Positions 34,677 through 43,265 of a stretch of 64,000 nucleotides of DNA are shown piece by piece. Under the pieces are notes generated by a model. That model was not told where the DNA came from. It worked only from the letters and a program-made list of their open reading frames with translations, and ran no database searches. The stretch is from Pseudomonadota bacterium (lineage in GTDB: Bacteria; Pseudomonadota; Alphaproteobacteria; Acetobacterales; Acetobacteraceae), in assembly GCA_021849425.1 (NCBI GenBank), contig JAJZSY010000017.1, forward strand, positions 1 through 64,000. The letters run 5' to 3'. The position numbers were made by a program, and so were the translations under genes. Position 1 is the first letter of the stretch; the number at the start of each line of letters is the position of its first letter.

Positions 34677-37106
34677 CTATCGCCGCCCGCGCGGCCTTGC
34701 CGGCGCGCGCCAGGGTTCTTCCGGCCAGTCGTGCTTCGGGTAGCGCCCGCGCATGTCCTTGCGCGCATCCGCCCAGCCGCGCCGCCAGAAATCGGCGAGA
34801 TCCCCGGTCACCGCGATCGGCCGCCCGGCCGGCGAGAGCAGCGCGATCTGCAATCTCACCGCCCCGCCGGCGAGGCGCGGCGTCGAATCGCTGCCGTAGA
34901 AGGCCTGTGCCCGCGCTGCCGCCACCGGCACCGGGCCGGTATAGTCGATCGGCACTTCACCTCCCGGCGCCTCGATCCGCGCGGGTAGCGCCGCGTCCAG
35001 CGCGCGGACGCGCTCATGGCCGAGATGGTCGCGCAGGATTGCGAGCAGGTCGAGCGCCGCCGCCTCCTTCAGCCGGCTCATTCCGGCGAGATAGGGGAAC
35101 AGCCAGGTCTCGAAATCCGCCTGCAACGCCTCGTCGGACAGGTCGGGCCATCCCTCCGGCTCGATCCCCCGCATGAGCGCCACGCGGGCCTGCAACTGCC
35201 GCACCCCGTCGCTCCAGCCGAGCAGGCCGGGCTTCTCCCGAATTGCCGCGCGCAAGGCCGCCTCGATCTCCGCGGGCGATGCCGGCGTGCTGCGCTCGGC
35301 GAGCACCAGCGCGCCGAAGCGCCGCCGTTCCCGCGCCATCACCGTGCCGCCGGTGCCATCGAGCCCGATCTCCCGGGTGGTGACGATGCGGGCGGCGAGC
35401 CGATCCTCGATCGTCGCGGCGCTGATCGGTGCCGCGAGCCCGATCTTCGGCGCGCCCCGGCCGCCCAGCGCTGCGACGGCGAGCATCGGCGCGCGCGCCA
35501 GCGGATCGGCCGGGTCGAGTTTCGCGCCACCGCCCTCGCTGAGCCGGAAACTGCCCGGCTCGCCGCGGCGAACCCCGATCCGGTCGGGGAAGCCCGCTGC
35601 GATCAGCACAGCGGGGTCGCCGCCCGCTTGCGTATCTCGCCGCAGGCCGAGCCGCGCGCGATAGGTGCCCGCCGCCTGGCGGATCCGCGCGATCGCGCCG
35701 CGATCGCCGCCGCCGCGCCCGGCGATCGCATCGAGCCGGAGCGCGATATCGGCGCTGCCCGCCTCGCGCAGCGGATCACGCTCTTCGAGCAGGGCGGCGA
35801 GGTCGGCGGCCAGCGCTGCCTCCGCCGCGCCGTCGGCGGCGAGCATCATCGCCGCAAGGCGCGGGGTGGCGCCGAGTTCGGCCATCCGTCGCCCGGTCGC
35901 GCTGATCCGCCCGGCGGAATCGAGCGCGCCGAGATCGGTCAGCAGAGCCCGCGCCTGCGCCAGCGCGCCGGGCGGCGGCGGCTCGGGAAAGGGCAACGCC
36001 GCGGCGTCCGCGCCCCAGGCGGCGCAGGCCAGGACCAGCCCGGAAAGCTCGGCACCGGCGATTTCCGGTGCGTCGAATTCCGGCAGGCCGCGATGCAGCG
36101 CCTCGGTCCAAAGCCGGATCGCCACCCCCGGCGCCTCGCGCCCGGCGCGACCGGCGCGCTGGGTGGACGCCGCCCGGCTGATCCGCCGCGTGACGAGGCG
36201 GGTCAGCGCCCGGCCGGTATCGAATTCCGGCGCCCTGCGAAACCCGCCATCGACCACCACCCGCACCCCCGGCACTGTGAGCGAGGTCTCCGCGATGCTG
36301 GTCGCGAGAATGACGCGCCGCTGGCCGGAAGGAGCGAGCACCCGCGCCTGTTCGGCCGGCGGCAGATCGCCATAGAGCGGCAGGATCGCGGCCGGCGCGC
36401 CCTCCAGCGCCTCGGCGGCGCGACGGATTTCCCCAACACCGGGCAGGAAGGCGAGAATGTCGCCCCGATGCGCCGCCAGCGCGCCGCGTACCGCGCGGGC
36501 CAGCGCCGCCGGCAGGTCCCGCGCATCGGCGAGGTCGCGCGCGGCGAATTCGGCCGTCACCGGATAGACCCGTCCGGCGCTCTCGATCACCGGCGCATCG
36601 AGCAGGGCGGTCAGGGTCGCGATATCGGCCGTCGCCGACATTGCGAGCACCCGCAACTCCGGCCTCAGGCCGCGCTGGAGGTCGAGCGTCAGCGCCAAAG
36701 CGAGATCGGCCTCTAGGCTGCGCTCGTGGATCTCGTCGAAGATCACGCAGCCGATGCCGTCGAGCCCGGGATCGGTCAGCAGCCGGCGCGTCAGCAGCCC
36801 CTCGGTGATCACCTCGATCCGCGTCGTCGGGCCGGTCACGGATTCCAGCCGCGTGCGATAGCCCACCGTGCCGCCCGGCGCCTCGCCGATCAGCTGCGCG
36901 ATCCGCTCCGCCGCGGCGCGCGCGGCGAGCCGCCTTGGTTCGAGCATCACGATCTTTTGTCCGCCCAGCCAGTCCGCGCCCAACAGCGCCTGCGGCACCA
37001 GGCTGGTCTTGCCCGCGCCGGGCGGGGCGACGAGGATGGCATTGGCCGATCGCGCGAGGCTTGCGCGGAGATCGGGCAGGATGGCGGCAACCGGCAGTTC
37101 GTCCAT
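34677..37106 (-). CDS. hrpB: ATP-dependent helicase HrpB
   Basis: I start at the ATG at 37106 (MDELPVAAILPDLRASLARSA), giving 809 residues, near the HrpB norm. Walker A is APPGAGKTSLVPQ, the DExH box is IFDEIHERSLEADLALAL, and motif VI is STQRAGRAGREAPGVAIRLW. The HrpB C-terminal domain ends the protein with GRYPKHDWPEEPWRA. It is a DEAH-box helicase of unclear bacterial function. It is transcribed away from the DsbD-like gene across a 47-base gap. Confidence 0.95.
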   Translation of the reverse strand: MDELPVAAILPDLRASLARSANAILVAPPGAGKTSLVPQALLGADWLGGQKIVMLEPRRLAARAAAERIAQLIGEAPGGTVGYRTRLESVTGPTTRIEVITEGLLTRRLLTDPGLDGIGCVIFDEIHERSLEADLALALTLDLQRGLRPELRVLAMSATADIATLTALLDAPVIESAGRVYPVTAEFAARDLADARDLPAALARAVRGALAAHRGDILAFLPGVGEIRRAAEALEGAPAAILPLYGDLPPAEQARVLAPSGQRRVILATSIAETSLTVPGVRVVVDGGFRRAPEFDTGRALTRLVTRRISRAASTQRAGRAGREAPGVAIRLWTEALHRGLPEFDAPEIAGAELSGLVLACAAWGADAAALPFPEPPPPGALAQARALLTDLGALDSAGRISATGRRMAELGATPRLAAMMLAADGAAEAALAADLAALLEERDPLREAGSADIALRLDAIAGRGGGDRGAIARIRQAAGTYRARLGLRRDTQAGGDPAVLIAAGFPDRIGVRRGEPGSFRLSEGGGAKLDPADPLARAPMLAVAALGGRGAPKIGLAAPISAATIEDRLAARIVTTREIGLDGTGGTVMARERRRFGALVLAERSTPASPAEIEAALRAAIREKPGLLGWSDGVRQLQARVALMRGIEPEGWPDLSDEALQADFETWLFPYLAGMSRLKEAAALDLLAILRDHLGHERVRALDAALPARIEAPGGEVPIDYTGPVPVAAARAQAFYGSDSTPRLAGGAVRLQIALLSPAGRPIAVTGDLADFWRRGWADARKDMRGRYPKHDWPEEPWRAPARPRGRR

Positions 37107-37153
37107 GAGGCGGGCGGTTAGCACCGAACCGCCCGATATGCGATATTGAGGCG

Positions 37154-39181
37154 ATGAGACGCCTTCTGCCCGTTCTTGCCGCGCTTCTTCTGGCCCTTGC
37201 CGCAACCGGCCCGGCGCGGGCGGCGCGCAGCAACGAAGTCACCTCGCCACGCGCGCGGGTTGCGCTCGTCTCCGCCACCAACGCGCCTCAGGCGGGGACG
37301 ATCACCCTCGGCCTGCTGTTCCGCCTGACGCCGGGCTGGCACATCTACTGGTCCGATCCGGGCGATGCCGGGCAGGCCCCCACCGTTTCGATTGACGCGC
37401 CGGCGGGGGCGAAGGCCGGTCCGCTCGCCTTTCCGCCGCCGCACTGGCTGGTCGCCGACGGCGGCGTGGGCGACTATATCGAGAGCGGCACGGTGCTGCT
37501 GCCCTTCACCGTGATGCTGCCGCGATCGGGTGTTTCGGCGATCGACGCGAAGGCCGACTGGCTGGTCTGCAACCCCAAGCTCTGCGTCCCCGAACACGGC
37601 ACCTTCCATCTCACCCTCGCCGGTGGCGCCTCGGCGGAGGCCGGACCGTTCCGCGCTGCCCGCGCGGCGCTGCCACGCCCCTCGCCCTATCGCGCGACGA
37701 TCGCGCCCGATGGCACGCTCGCCATCACCGGCGCCGGTCTCGGCCGCAGCGTGGTGAAGGGCGCGCATTTCTACCCCTATGATTTGAACGCCATCGTCAA
37801 TGCGGCGCCGCAGCGTCTTGGCTTCGTGCGCAACGGCTTCACCCTCCGGCTGAAACCCGCACACCCGTCGATGACCACGGCTGCCGGCGTGATCGAGATC
37901 ACCGATCCCTCGGGCCGGATGCAGGCGCTGACGCTGCATGCCGCGCCGGGCGCCGCGCCGCCGCCGCTGGCCGGCACGCCCTGGATCGTCTGGCTCGGCG
38001 CCGCGTTGCTGGCCGGGCTCATCCTGAACCTGATGCCCTGCGTGTTTCCGGTGCTGGCGATCAAGGCGCTGGCCCTGGCGCGGCTCGGCCATGATGATCG
38101 CCCGCTCGCCCGGCGCGAGGCGCTGGCCTATGCGGCCGGCACCGTCGCCGCGATGCTGCTGCTCGGCGGCGGGCTGCTCGCCCTGCGCGCCGGCGGCGAG
38201 GCGCTGGGCTGGGGCTTTCAGTTCCAGTCGCCGGTCTTCATCGCCGTGATGGCCTGGCTCGTCTTCGCGATCGGGCTGAACTTCGCCGGCCTGTTCGAGA
38301 TATCCGGGCTCGAGCGTCTCGGCGCCGGGATGGCGCGCCATGGCGGCGTGCTTGGCAGTTTCGCCACCGGGCTGCTCGCCGTCGCGGTGGCCACGCCATG
38401 CACGGCGCCGTTCATGGGCGGCGCGCTGGCGGCGGCGCTGGCGGCACCTGTTCTGCTCGGATTGAGCATATTCGCGGCACTCGGCCTTGGCATCGGCCTG
38501 CCCTTCGTGGCGCTGGCCGCCGCCCCCGCGATCGGCCGCGCGCTCCCGCGGCCCGGACCGTGGATGGTGATCCTTCGGCAGGTCCTCGCCTTCCCGATGT
38601 TCGGCACCGCGGTCTGGCTGCTCTGGGTGATGTCGGTGGAGGCCGGATCGTCGGGTGTGCTGATCGTCGGCGCCGGCGCGCTGCTGATCGGCTTCGGGCT
38701 CTGGCTGCTGCGCTTCCCCGGCATTGTCCTGCGCGGGCTCGCAGTTCTCGCGGTGATCGGGGCGGCGCTGCTTCTGCCCCAGGTCGTCCCCGCCGATGCG
38801 ACAGGCGCCTCCACGCTGCCGGGTGCCGTGCCCCGCAGCGCCGTGCCCTATTCCCCGGCGAAGCTCGCGGCGCTGCGCGAGGCTGGCAAGCCCGTGTTCG
38901 TCGACATGACGGCCGCCTGGTGCATCACCTGCCAGGTGAACGAGCGGGTGGCGCTGGCGCCGCGCGCCATGCAGCGCTTCTTCGCGGCACGGCAGGTGAC
39001 GCTCATGGTCGGCGACTGGACCCGGCGCGACCCGGCGATCACCCGCTTCCTGGCCGCGCATGGGCGCGATGGCGTGCCGATCTATGTCTATTATCCGCCC
39101 GGACACGCCGCGCCGGTGGTTCTGCCGCAGGTGCTCACCCCCTCGATCGTCCGGGCCACGATTACGGGGCGGGCGTCATGA
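37154..39181 (+). CDS. DsbD/ScsB-type protein-disulfide reductase
   Basis: A 675-residue membrane protein with signal peptide MRRLLPVLAALLLALAATG. The periplasmic alpha domain carries the pair LVCNPKLC (about C139 and C144). The membrane domain has cysteines in LMPCVFPVLAIKAL (about 296) and VATPCTAPFMGGA (about 416). The C-terminal thioredoxin domain has AWCITCQVNE (about 591-594). These three pairs relay electrons from cytosolic thioredoxin to periplasmic proteins. The layout fits the ScsB/DsbD group. It overlaps the next gene (ATGA), a small cysteine-containing secreted protein. Confidence 0.9.
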   Translation: MRRLLPVLAALLLALAATGPARAARSNEVTSPRARVALVSATNAPQAGTITLGLLFRLTPGWHIYWSDPGDAGQAPTVSIDAPAGAKAGPLAFPPPHWLVADGGVGDYIESGTVLLPFTVMLPRSGVSAIDAKADWLVCNPKLCVPEHGTFHLTLAGGASAEAGPFRAARAALPRPSPYRATIAPDGTLAITGAGLGRSVVKGAHFYPYDLNAIVNAAPQRLGFVRNGFTLRLKPAHPSMTTAAGVIEITDPSGRMQALTLHAAPGAAPPPLAGTPWIVWLGAALLAGLILNLMPCVFPVLAIKALALARLGHDDRPLARREALAYAAGTVAAMLLLGGGLLALRAGGEALGWGFQFQSPVFIAVMAWLVFAIGLNFAGLFEISGLERLGAGMARHGGVLGSFATGLLAVAVATPCTAPFMGGALAAALAAPVLLGLSIFAALGLGIGLPFVALAAAPAIGRALPRPGPWMVILRQVLAFPMFGTAVWLLWVMSVEAGSSGVLIVGAGALLIGFGLWLLRFPGIVLRGLAVLAVIGAALLLPQVVPADATGASTLPGAVPRSAVPYSPAKLAALREAGKPVFVDMTAAWCITCQVNERVALAPRAMQRFFAARQVTLMVGDWTRRDPAITRFLAAHGRDGVPIYVYYPPGHAAPVVLPQVLTPSIVRATITGRAS

Positions 39182-39663
39182 GCCGCCGGCGTCGTGAAGC
39201 GCCCCGAGCCCTTGCGATCGCCGTTGCTCTGGCCGGGATTGTCAGCACCAACCATAGCCTCGCCGCGCTGGCCGGCAGGTGGTCGGGCCATTACCACTGC
39301 GCGCAGGGCGATACGGCGCTGGACCTGACGATCTCCCCGGCCGGGGCCGGCCGGCTTCGCGCGCTGTTCTTCTTCCATGCCCTTGCCGGCAATCCCCATG
39401 TGCCGCCCGGCTGCTTCTCGATGGCCGGCCGCTACGACGCCGCTTCCGGCAGTGTTGCGCTGAACCCGACGATGTGGCTGCTGCGGCCGCACCATTTCGT
39501 CTGGGTCGGGCTGCGCGGCCGGATGGAGGGGGCGGGCGGGGCGATCACGGGACGGATCGATGGGCCGGGATGCACGGATTTTTCCCTTGTCCGCGTATAC
39601 GGACCCATGCCGGCGTCGGTCCCGCCGGCCTGCCGTATGGAACGCGGCGCGCCGACGGTTTAA
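39178..39663 (+). CDS. Small secreted protein with four cysteines, function unknown
   Basis: A 161-residue protein that starts at the ATG at 39178, inside the DsbD-like stop. The N-terminus (ALAIAVALAGIVSTNHSLAA) is a signal peptide. The mature protein begins LAGRWSGHYHCAQGDTALDLTI, which looks like a small beta-barrel domain. Four cysteines (in GHYHCAQ, PPGCFSM, GPGCTDF and PPACRM) could form two disulfides. I do not recognise a family. Coupling to a disulfide reductase suggests that it may be a client or partner. Confidence 0.7.
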   Translation: MSRRRREAPRALAIAVALAGIVSTNHSLAALAGRWSGHYHCAQGDTALDLTISPAGAGRLRALFFFHALAGNPHVPPGCFSMAGRYDAASGSVALNPTMWLLRPHHFVWVGLRGRMEGAGGAITGRIDGPGCTDFSLVRVYGPMPASVPPACRMERGAPTV

Positions 39664-39702
39664 GAGCAGGAAAAGCGCACGATATCGGTAATTCAGGACT
39701 GG

Positions 39703-40335
39703 ATGGACATGATGCGGAAAAATGGCGTGCTGACGGTAATCGCGATGTTGGTTGGTCTCGGGGTCGCTCAGGCCGGCCCGCCGCCAGAGGCGGCGCAATG
39801 CGCCGGCTGCCACGGCCAGAACGGCATGGGCAATCCGGCTGCCGGGTTTCCGGCGCTGGCCGGGCAACCTGTGAATTACCTTGAGCAGCAGCTTTACGCC
39901 TTCAAGCACGGTACGCGGCGGAACGGCATGATGAGCAGTTTCGCCGGCGGACTGAACGCTTCGCAGCGCAAGGCGATCGCGGAATATTACCACGGTCTGC
40001 CGGTTGTCGCGCCGGCCTCGCTGCCGGCGGCCCCGAGGGACGATGTTGGCGAGACCCTGGCGATCCACGGCGTCGGTGCGGGGACCGACCATGCGATCCC
40101 GGCCTGCGATTCCTGCCACGGCGCTGGCGGGCGGGGCTTGGGGCCGGCATTCCCCCGGCTGGCCGGGCAGCCGGCGAACTATCTCGCGGCGCAGTTGAAA
40201 GCGTGGCAGGGCGGCGCCCGCCACGAGGGCAACACGCACTTGATGCAGAACATCGCCGATATGCTCAGCCCGGCGCAGATCAAGGCCGTCGCGGCCTATT
40301 TCGCGGCGCTGCCGCCGGTAGCACCCGGTTCGTGA
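39703..40335 (+). CDS. Dihaem cytochrome c (c4-like)
   Basis: A 210-residue exported protein with two class I haem c sites: QCAGCHGQNGMGNP near residue 33 and ACDSCHGAGGRGLGPAFPRLAGQP near residue 135. Each half repeats a domain with a distal methionine (GMMSSFAGGL and HLMQNIADML), the layout of cytochrome c4. It carries electrons in the periplasm, often to a terminal oxidase. It needs the Ccm system encoded at 24.6-29.9 kb. It follows the DsbD-like and small secreted protein genes by 39 bases. Confidence 0.9.
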   Translation: MDMMRKNGVLTVIAMLVGLGVAQAGPPPEAAQCAGCHGQNGMGNPAAGFPALAGQPVNYLEQQLYAFKHGTRRNGMMSSFAGGLNASQRKAIAEYYHGLPVVAPASLPAAPRDDVGETLAIHGVGAGTDHAIPACDSCHGAGGRGLGPAFPRLAGQPANYLAAQLKAWQGGARHEGNTHLMQNIADMLSPAQIKAVAAYFAALPPVAPGS

Positions 40336-40442
40336 CGCGAAGCCGCCTTGCGGTCATGGCCGGTCCTGTCGGGGCGGATGATGCTCTTGCCAGGCCGGCC
40401 ATTCCCGGGTTTCGGGGGTATCGGCCTGCATGAGAGCGACAT

Positions 40443-41684
40443 TCAGAGATCAAGGACCGGCTTTGCCGCTCCCGGCATCTTCGGATCGATGGTGACGAGC
40501 GCCCCCTGGCGCCATTGCTGCAGCGTGACGAAGCTTGCCTGATTCTGCCCGGACTGATCGAATTTGATGCCCCAGCCGTTTGGCAGGCTGCCATGAGGCA
40601 GGCTGATGGCGGCAAGTGCCGCCGGCAGCTTCTCCCTCCGTTTCAAGGCCTCGATGGCGATTGTCGTGCCGACATGGGTGGTCAGGCTCGCGGCGCCGCG
40701 CGGCGGGGTGGCGTAACGCGCCTGATAGGCCGCCGCGATTGCGGCAGCGCCCGGGCCGTAGAGCGGATTGCCGATCACCATCGTATTGTCGATCGCCTGA
40801 CCGAGGGTTCGCCCGATTTCGGCAAGCCCGTAGCCGGGGCCCGTGCCGATGATCATGCGAGGACGCCAGCGCGCCTCCTGCATCGCCTGGTAGAGCAGCA
40901 GGACATGGTCGGTCCGCCCGGCATGGATCAGCAGGTCGATCCGCGCGTCCCGCATTCGCCCCACCTCCTCGTCCAGATCGGGTGCGGCCGTCGCATAGGC
41001 CATGCTGAGCGTGACCGGCACGCCAGCCTGCCGCAAGCCTGCCAGCATGACGCCGGCAAAGGACCCATCTGTGGCGCCGATATCGAACAGCAGGGCAAGG
41101 CGCAGGCGCGTGGCGGCGGTTTTCCATCCTGGCGCCACAATCCGTGCGATCGTATCTTGCGCGGCCGTGGTGAAGGCGGCGGTTGTCGTGCAGAGTCGCC
41201 GCAAGATCCTGAAGTTGCGACGGGTGACGCCGCCGGCGGGTGCGTCGAGTTCCACATAGGGAATGCCGGCGAGTTCGGCGGCCGCGGTGGCGGCGAACGA
41301 CGCTGTGGATGACTGGCTGCCCAGGATCATGTCGATGGACGAGGCCTTGCCGGCCTTGCGGATCATGGCTTGTATTGCCGAGTCGGGATCGGCCGCATCG
41401 GCCCGCATGACCTCGATATCCGCGTCGATTTTCGTGCGCGCGGCATCGATCGCGAGCGCAACACCGCGCCACGCCTCGTCACCGAGCAGCGTCTGCGCGC
41501 CGGTTTCGGGAAAGAGCGTGCCGATCAGCAGGCGGCGGCGTGGTCCGCCGGCCGCATGGGGCATCGCGGCCCTGGTCTGCCCGCCGGCAAATCCCGCAAG
41601 GCCGATTCCGGTAATCACGCCGCGGCGGGAGAGCGGGCGGGTCACGCGCGGGCGGGACAAAGCGGTTGATCGATCATGACACAT
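40443..41684 (-). CDS. Branched-chain amino-acid-type ABC substrate-binding protein
   Basis: A 413-residue periplasmic binding protein of the LivJ/Leu-Ile-Val type 1 family. The N-terminus has a twin-arginine signal (LSRRGVITGIGLAGFAGG); the mature start RRLLIGTLFPETGAQTLLGDEAWRG and the segment MILGSQSSTASFAATAAAELAGIPY are typical. I keep the ATG at 41684, but a GTG at 41645 (start of VTRPLSRRGV) is an alternative because a TATATATA tract lies directly before the ATG. No permease genes are adjacent. Ligand unknown. Confidence 0.82.
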   Translation of the reverse strand: MCHDRSTALSRPRVTRPLSRRGVITGIGLAGFAGGQTRAAMPHAAGGPRRRLLIGTLFPETGAQTLLGDEAWRGVALAIDAARTKIDADIEVMRADAADPDSAIQAMIRKAGKASSIDMILGSQSSTASFAATAAAELAGIPYVELDAPAGGVTRRNFRILRRLCTTTAAFTTAAQDTIARIVAPGWKTAATRLRLALLFDIGATDGSFAGVMLAGLRQAGVPVTLSMAYATAAPDLDEEVGRMRDARIDLLIHAGRTDHVLLLYQAMQEARWRPRMIIGTGPGYGLAEIGRTLGQAIDNTMVIGNPLYGPGAAAIAAAYQARYATPPRGAASLTTHVGTTIAIEALKRREKLPAALAAISLPHGSLPNGWGIKFDQSGQNQASFVTLQQWRQGALVTIDPKMPGAAKPVLDL

Positions 41685-41770
41685 ATATATAGGTCAGAGA
41701 CATGGCCGGATAGGCGCCGCCGACGCCGCCCATGCCCCCGAAATCCCGACGCCAATCAAGGAGATATCCG

Positions 41771-42772
41771 ATGAACCATCCCGAGACCATGGTGCATGTC
41801 ACGTTCGACCAGCCGGGCGGCCCCGAAGTGATGTCGTTCGCGACCGGCCTGGTCCCGGCGCCGCGCGAGGGCGAGGTTCTGCTCCGCGTCGCCGCCGCCG
41901 GTGTGAACCGGCCGGATATCCAGCAGCGCAAGGGCGCGTACCCGCCGCCGCCGGGCGCGAGTCCGATCCTGGGTCTTGAGGCTGCCGGCACCATCGTGGC
42001 CTGCGGCACCGGCGTCGACCAGTGGAAGATCGGAGACAGGGTGACCGCCCTGTGCAATGGCGGTGCCTATGCTGAATATGTCGCGGTACCGGCGGCGCAG
42101 TGCCTGCCCTGGCCGGAAGGGTTCAGTGCGATCGAGGCGGCTTCCTTGCCGGAGACGTATTTCACCGTCTGGGCCAATCTGTTCGACCTGGGGCGGCTGG
42201 CGCCCGGGGAATCGGTCCTGATCCATGGCGGCACATCGGGAATCGGCGTGGCGGCGATCCAGATGGCCCGGCGGCACGGTGCGACTGTCTATGCCACGGC
42301 GGGCTCCGCCGCGAAGTGCGAGGCATGCGTGGGCCTCGGGGCGGCGGCGGCGATCCAGTATCGCGAACAGGATTTTCTGGACGAGATCAAACGCCTGACC
42401 GATGGGCGCGGCGTCGATGTCGTGCTCGACATGGTCGGCGCGCCCTATACGAGCCGGAATCTGCGTGCCTTGCGCCGGTCCGGCCGCCTCGTGCAGATTG
42501 CCTTCATGGGCGGCAGCGTCGCCCGTGATATCGATCTGCTCCCGATCATGGTGAATCGCCTCACTGTCACCGGATCGACGATGCGGCCCCGCAGCACGGC
42601 GGAGAAGGGGGCGATCGCCACCGCGTTGCGCGAAACCGTATGGCCGTGGCTGGAGTCGCGGCAGATCCAGCCTGTGATCGCGCAAACACTGCCCTGGCGG
42701 GAGGTTGCGCATGCACATCAGCTGATGGAGGACAGCGCGCATATCGGCAAGATCGTCCTGGCGATCGCGTAG
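41771..42772 (+). CDS. NAD(P)H:quinone oxidoreductase (MDR family)
   Basis: I start at the ATG at 41771 (MNHPETMVHVTFDQPGGPE), directly after an AAGGAGAT ribosome site, giving 333 residues. The medium-chain reductase motifs are present: VAAAGVNRPDIQQRKGAYPPP, ILGLEAAGTIVACG and the NADPH motif HGGTSGIGVAAIQMARRHGA. There are no catalytic zinc ligands, so it is a quinone-oxidoreductase (PIG3-like) protein that reduces quinones by NADPH. The stop codon overlaps the first bases of a palindromic repeat. Confidence 0.92.
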   Translation: MNHPETMVHVTFDQPGGPEVMSFATGLVPAPREGEVLLRVAAAGVNRPDIQQRKGAYPPPPGASPILGLEAAGTIVACGTGVDQWKIGDRVTALCNGGAYAEYVAVPAAQCLPWPEGFSAIEAASLPETYFTVWANLFDLGRLAPGESVLIHGGTSGIGVAAIQMARRHGATVYATAGSAAKCEACVGLGAAAAIQYREQDFLDEIKRLTDGRGVDVVLDMVGAPYTSRNLRALRRSGRLVQIAFMGGSVARDIDLLPIMVNRLTVTGSTMRPRSTAEKGAIATALRETVWPWLESRQIQPVIAQTLPWREVAHAHQLMEDSAHIGKIVLAIA

Positions 42773-42819
42773 AGCATCATCCGATCAGATGGAGTTATCT
42801 GCTCGGATAAAGAAGCTCT
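42771..42819. repeat. Dispersed palindromic repeat, copy 2
   Basis: A 49-base element, AGAGCATCATCCG ... GAAGCTCT, which matches copy 1 at 23678-23726 at 41 of 49 positions. It begins inside the stop codon of the quinone oxidoreductase gene. Copy 3 follows 15 bases later. Confidence 0.8.
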
Positions 42820-42833
42820 ATTTATCAATACTA

Positions 42834-42877
42834 TAGAGCACGACATCCGATCCATCCGGCTCGGATGTCGTGCTCTA
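42834..42877. repeat. Perfect inverted repeat, copy 3 of the palindromic family
   Basis: Perfect 17-base arms TAGAGCACGACATCCGA (42834-42850) and its complement (42861-42877) enclose a 10-base loop. The arm AGAGCA-CGA-CATCCGATC resembles AGAGCA-T-CATCCGATC of copy 2, so this is probably a more symmetrical member of the same family. It could also fold as a transcript hairpin after the quinone oxidoreductase gene, but no T tract follows. Confidence 0.8.
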
Positions 42878-43265
42878 ACGCCCATGTCTTTAGAAGCGTA
42901 ACCAGAACGGCTCCCGCACTGTAGCGCCCGCAATTCCCTGGATTTCCTGTTCCGGAATTCCAGGGCGGCGGCCTGCAACACGAGGGGACGTAAAATAAAT
43001 AAAAAGAATTTTCCGTAAAAAATGAAAAATAAAAAATATCCGTATATTAAATTTATAAATAAATAGAAATCGCCATTTTTGAGATGTATTTTTGCGAATA
43101 TAGTTTATTTTTATTTAAATAACAGAATTTATCAAATTTTAAGCCCATAAAATGATATTATAATTATTTTTGATATCATAACTTGCTATCTATTCTCTTG
43201 CCCGGACGCTCCTAACAGGATATCTGGTAACCATTGGTTAAGGACGATTTTCAGGAGTTTTCGGT
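42878..43265. other. AT-rich intergenic stretch upstream of repeat protein 1
   Basis: About 390 bases without a gene. From about 42990 to 43200 the sequence is dominated by A and T, in sharp contrast to the GC-rich window. A TATAAT (43159-43164) is a possible -10 box but is not strong evidence in such a composition. The ribosome site CAGGAG precedes the ATG at 43266. No transposase, integrase or terminal repeats are visible. Confidence 0.7.
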
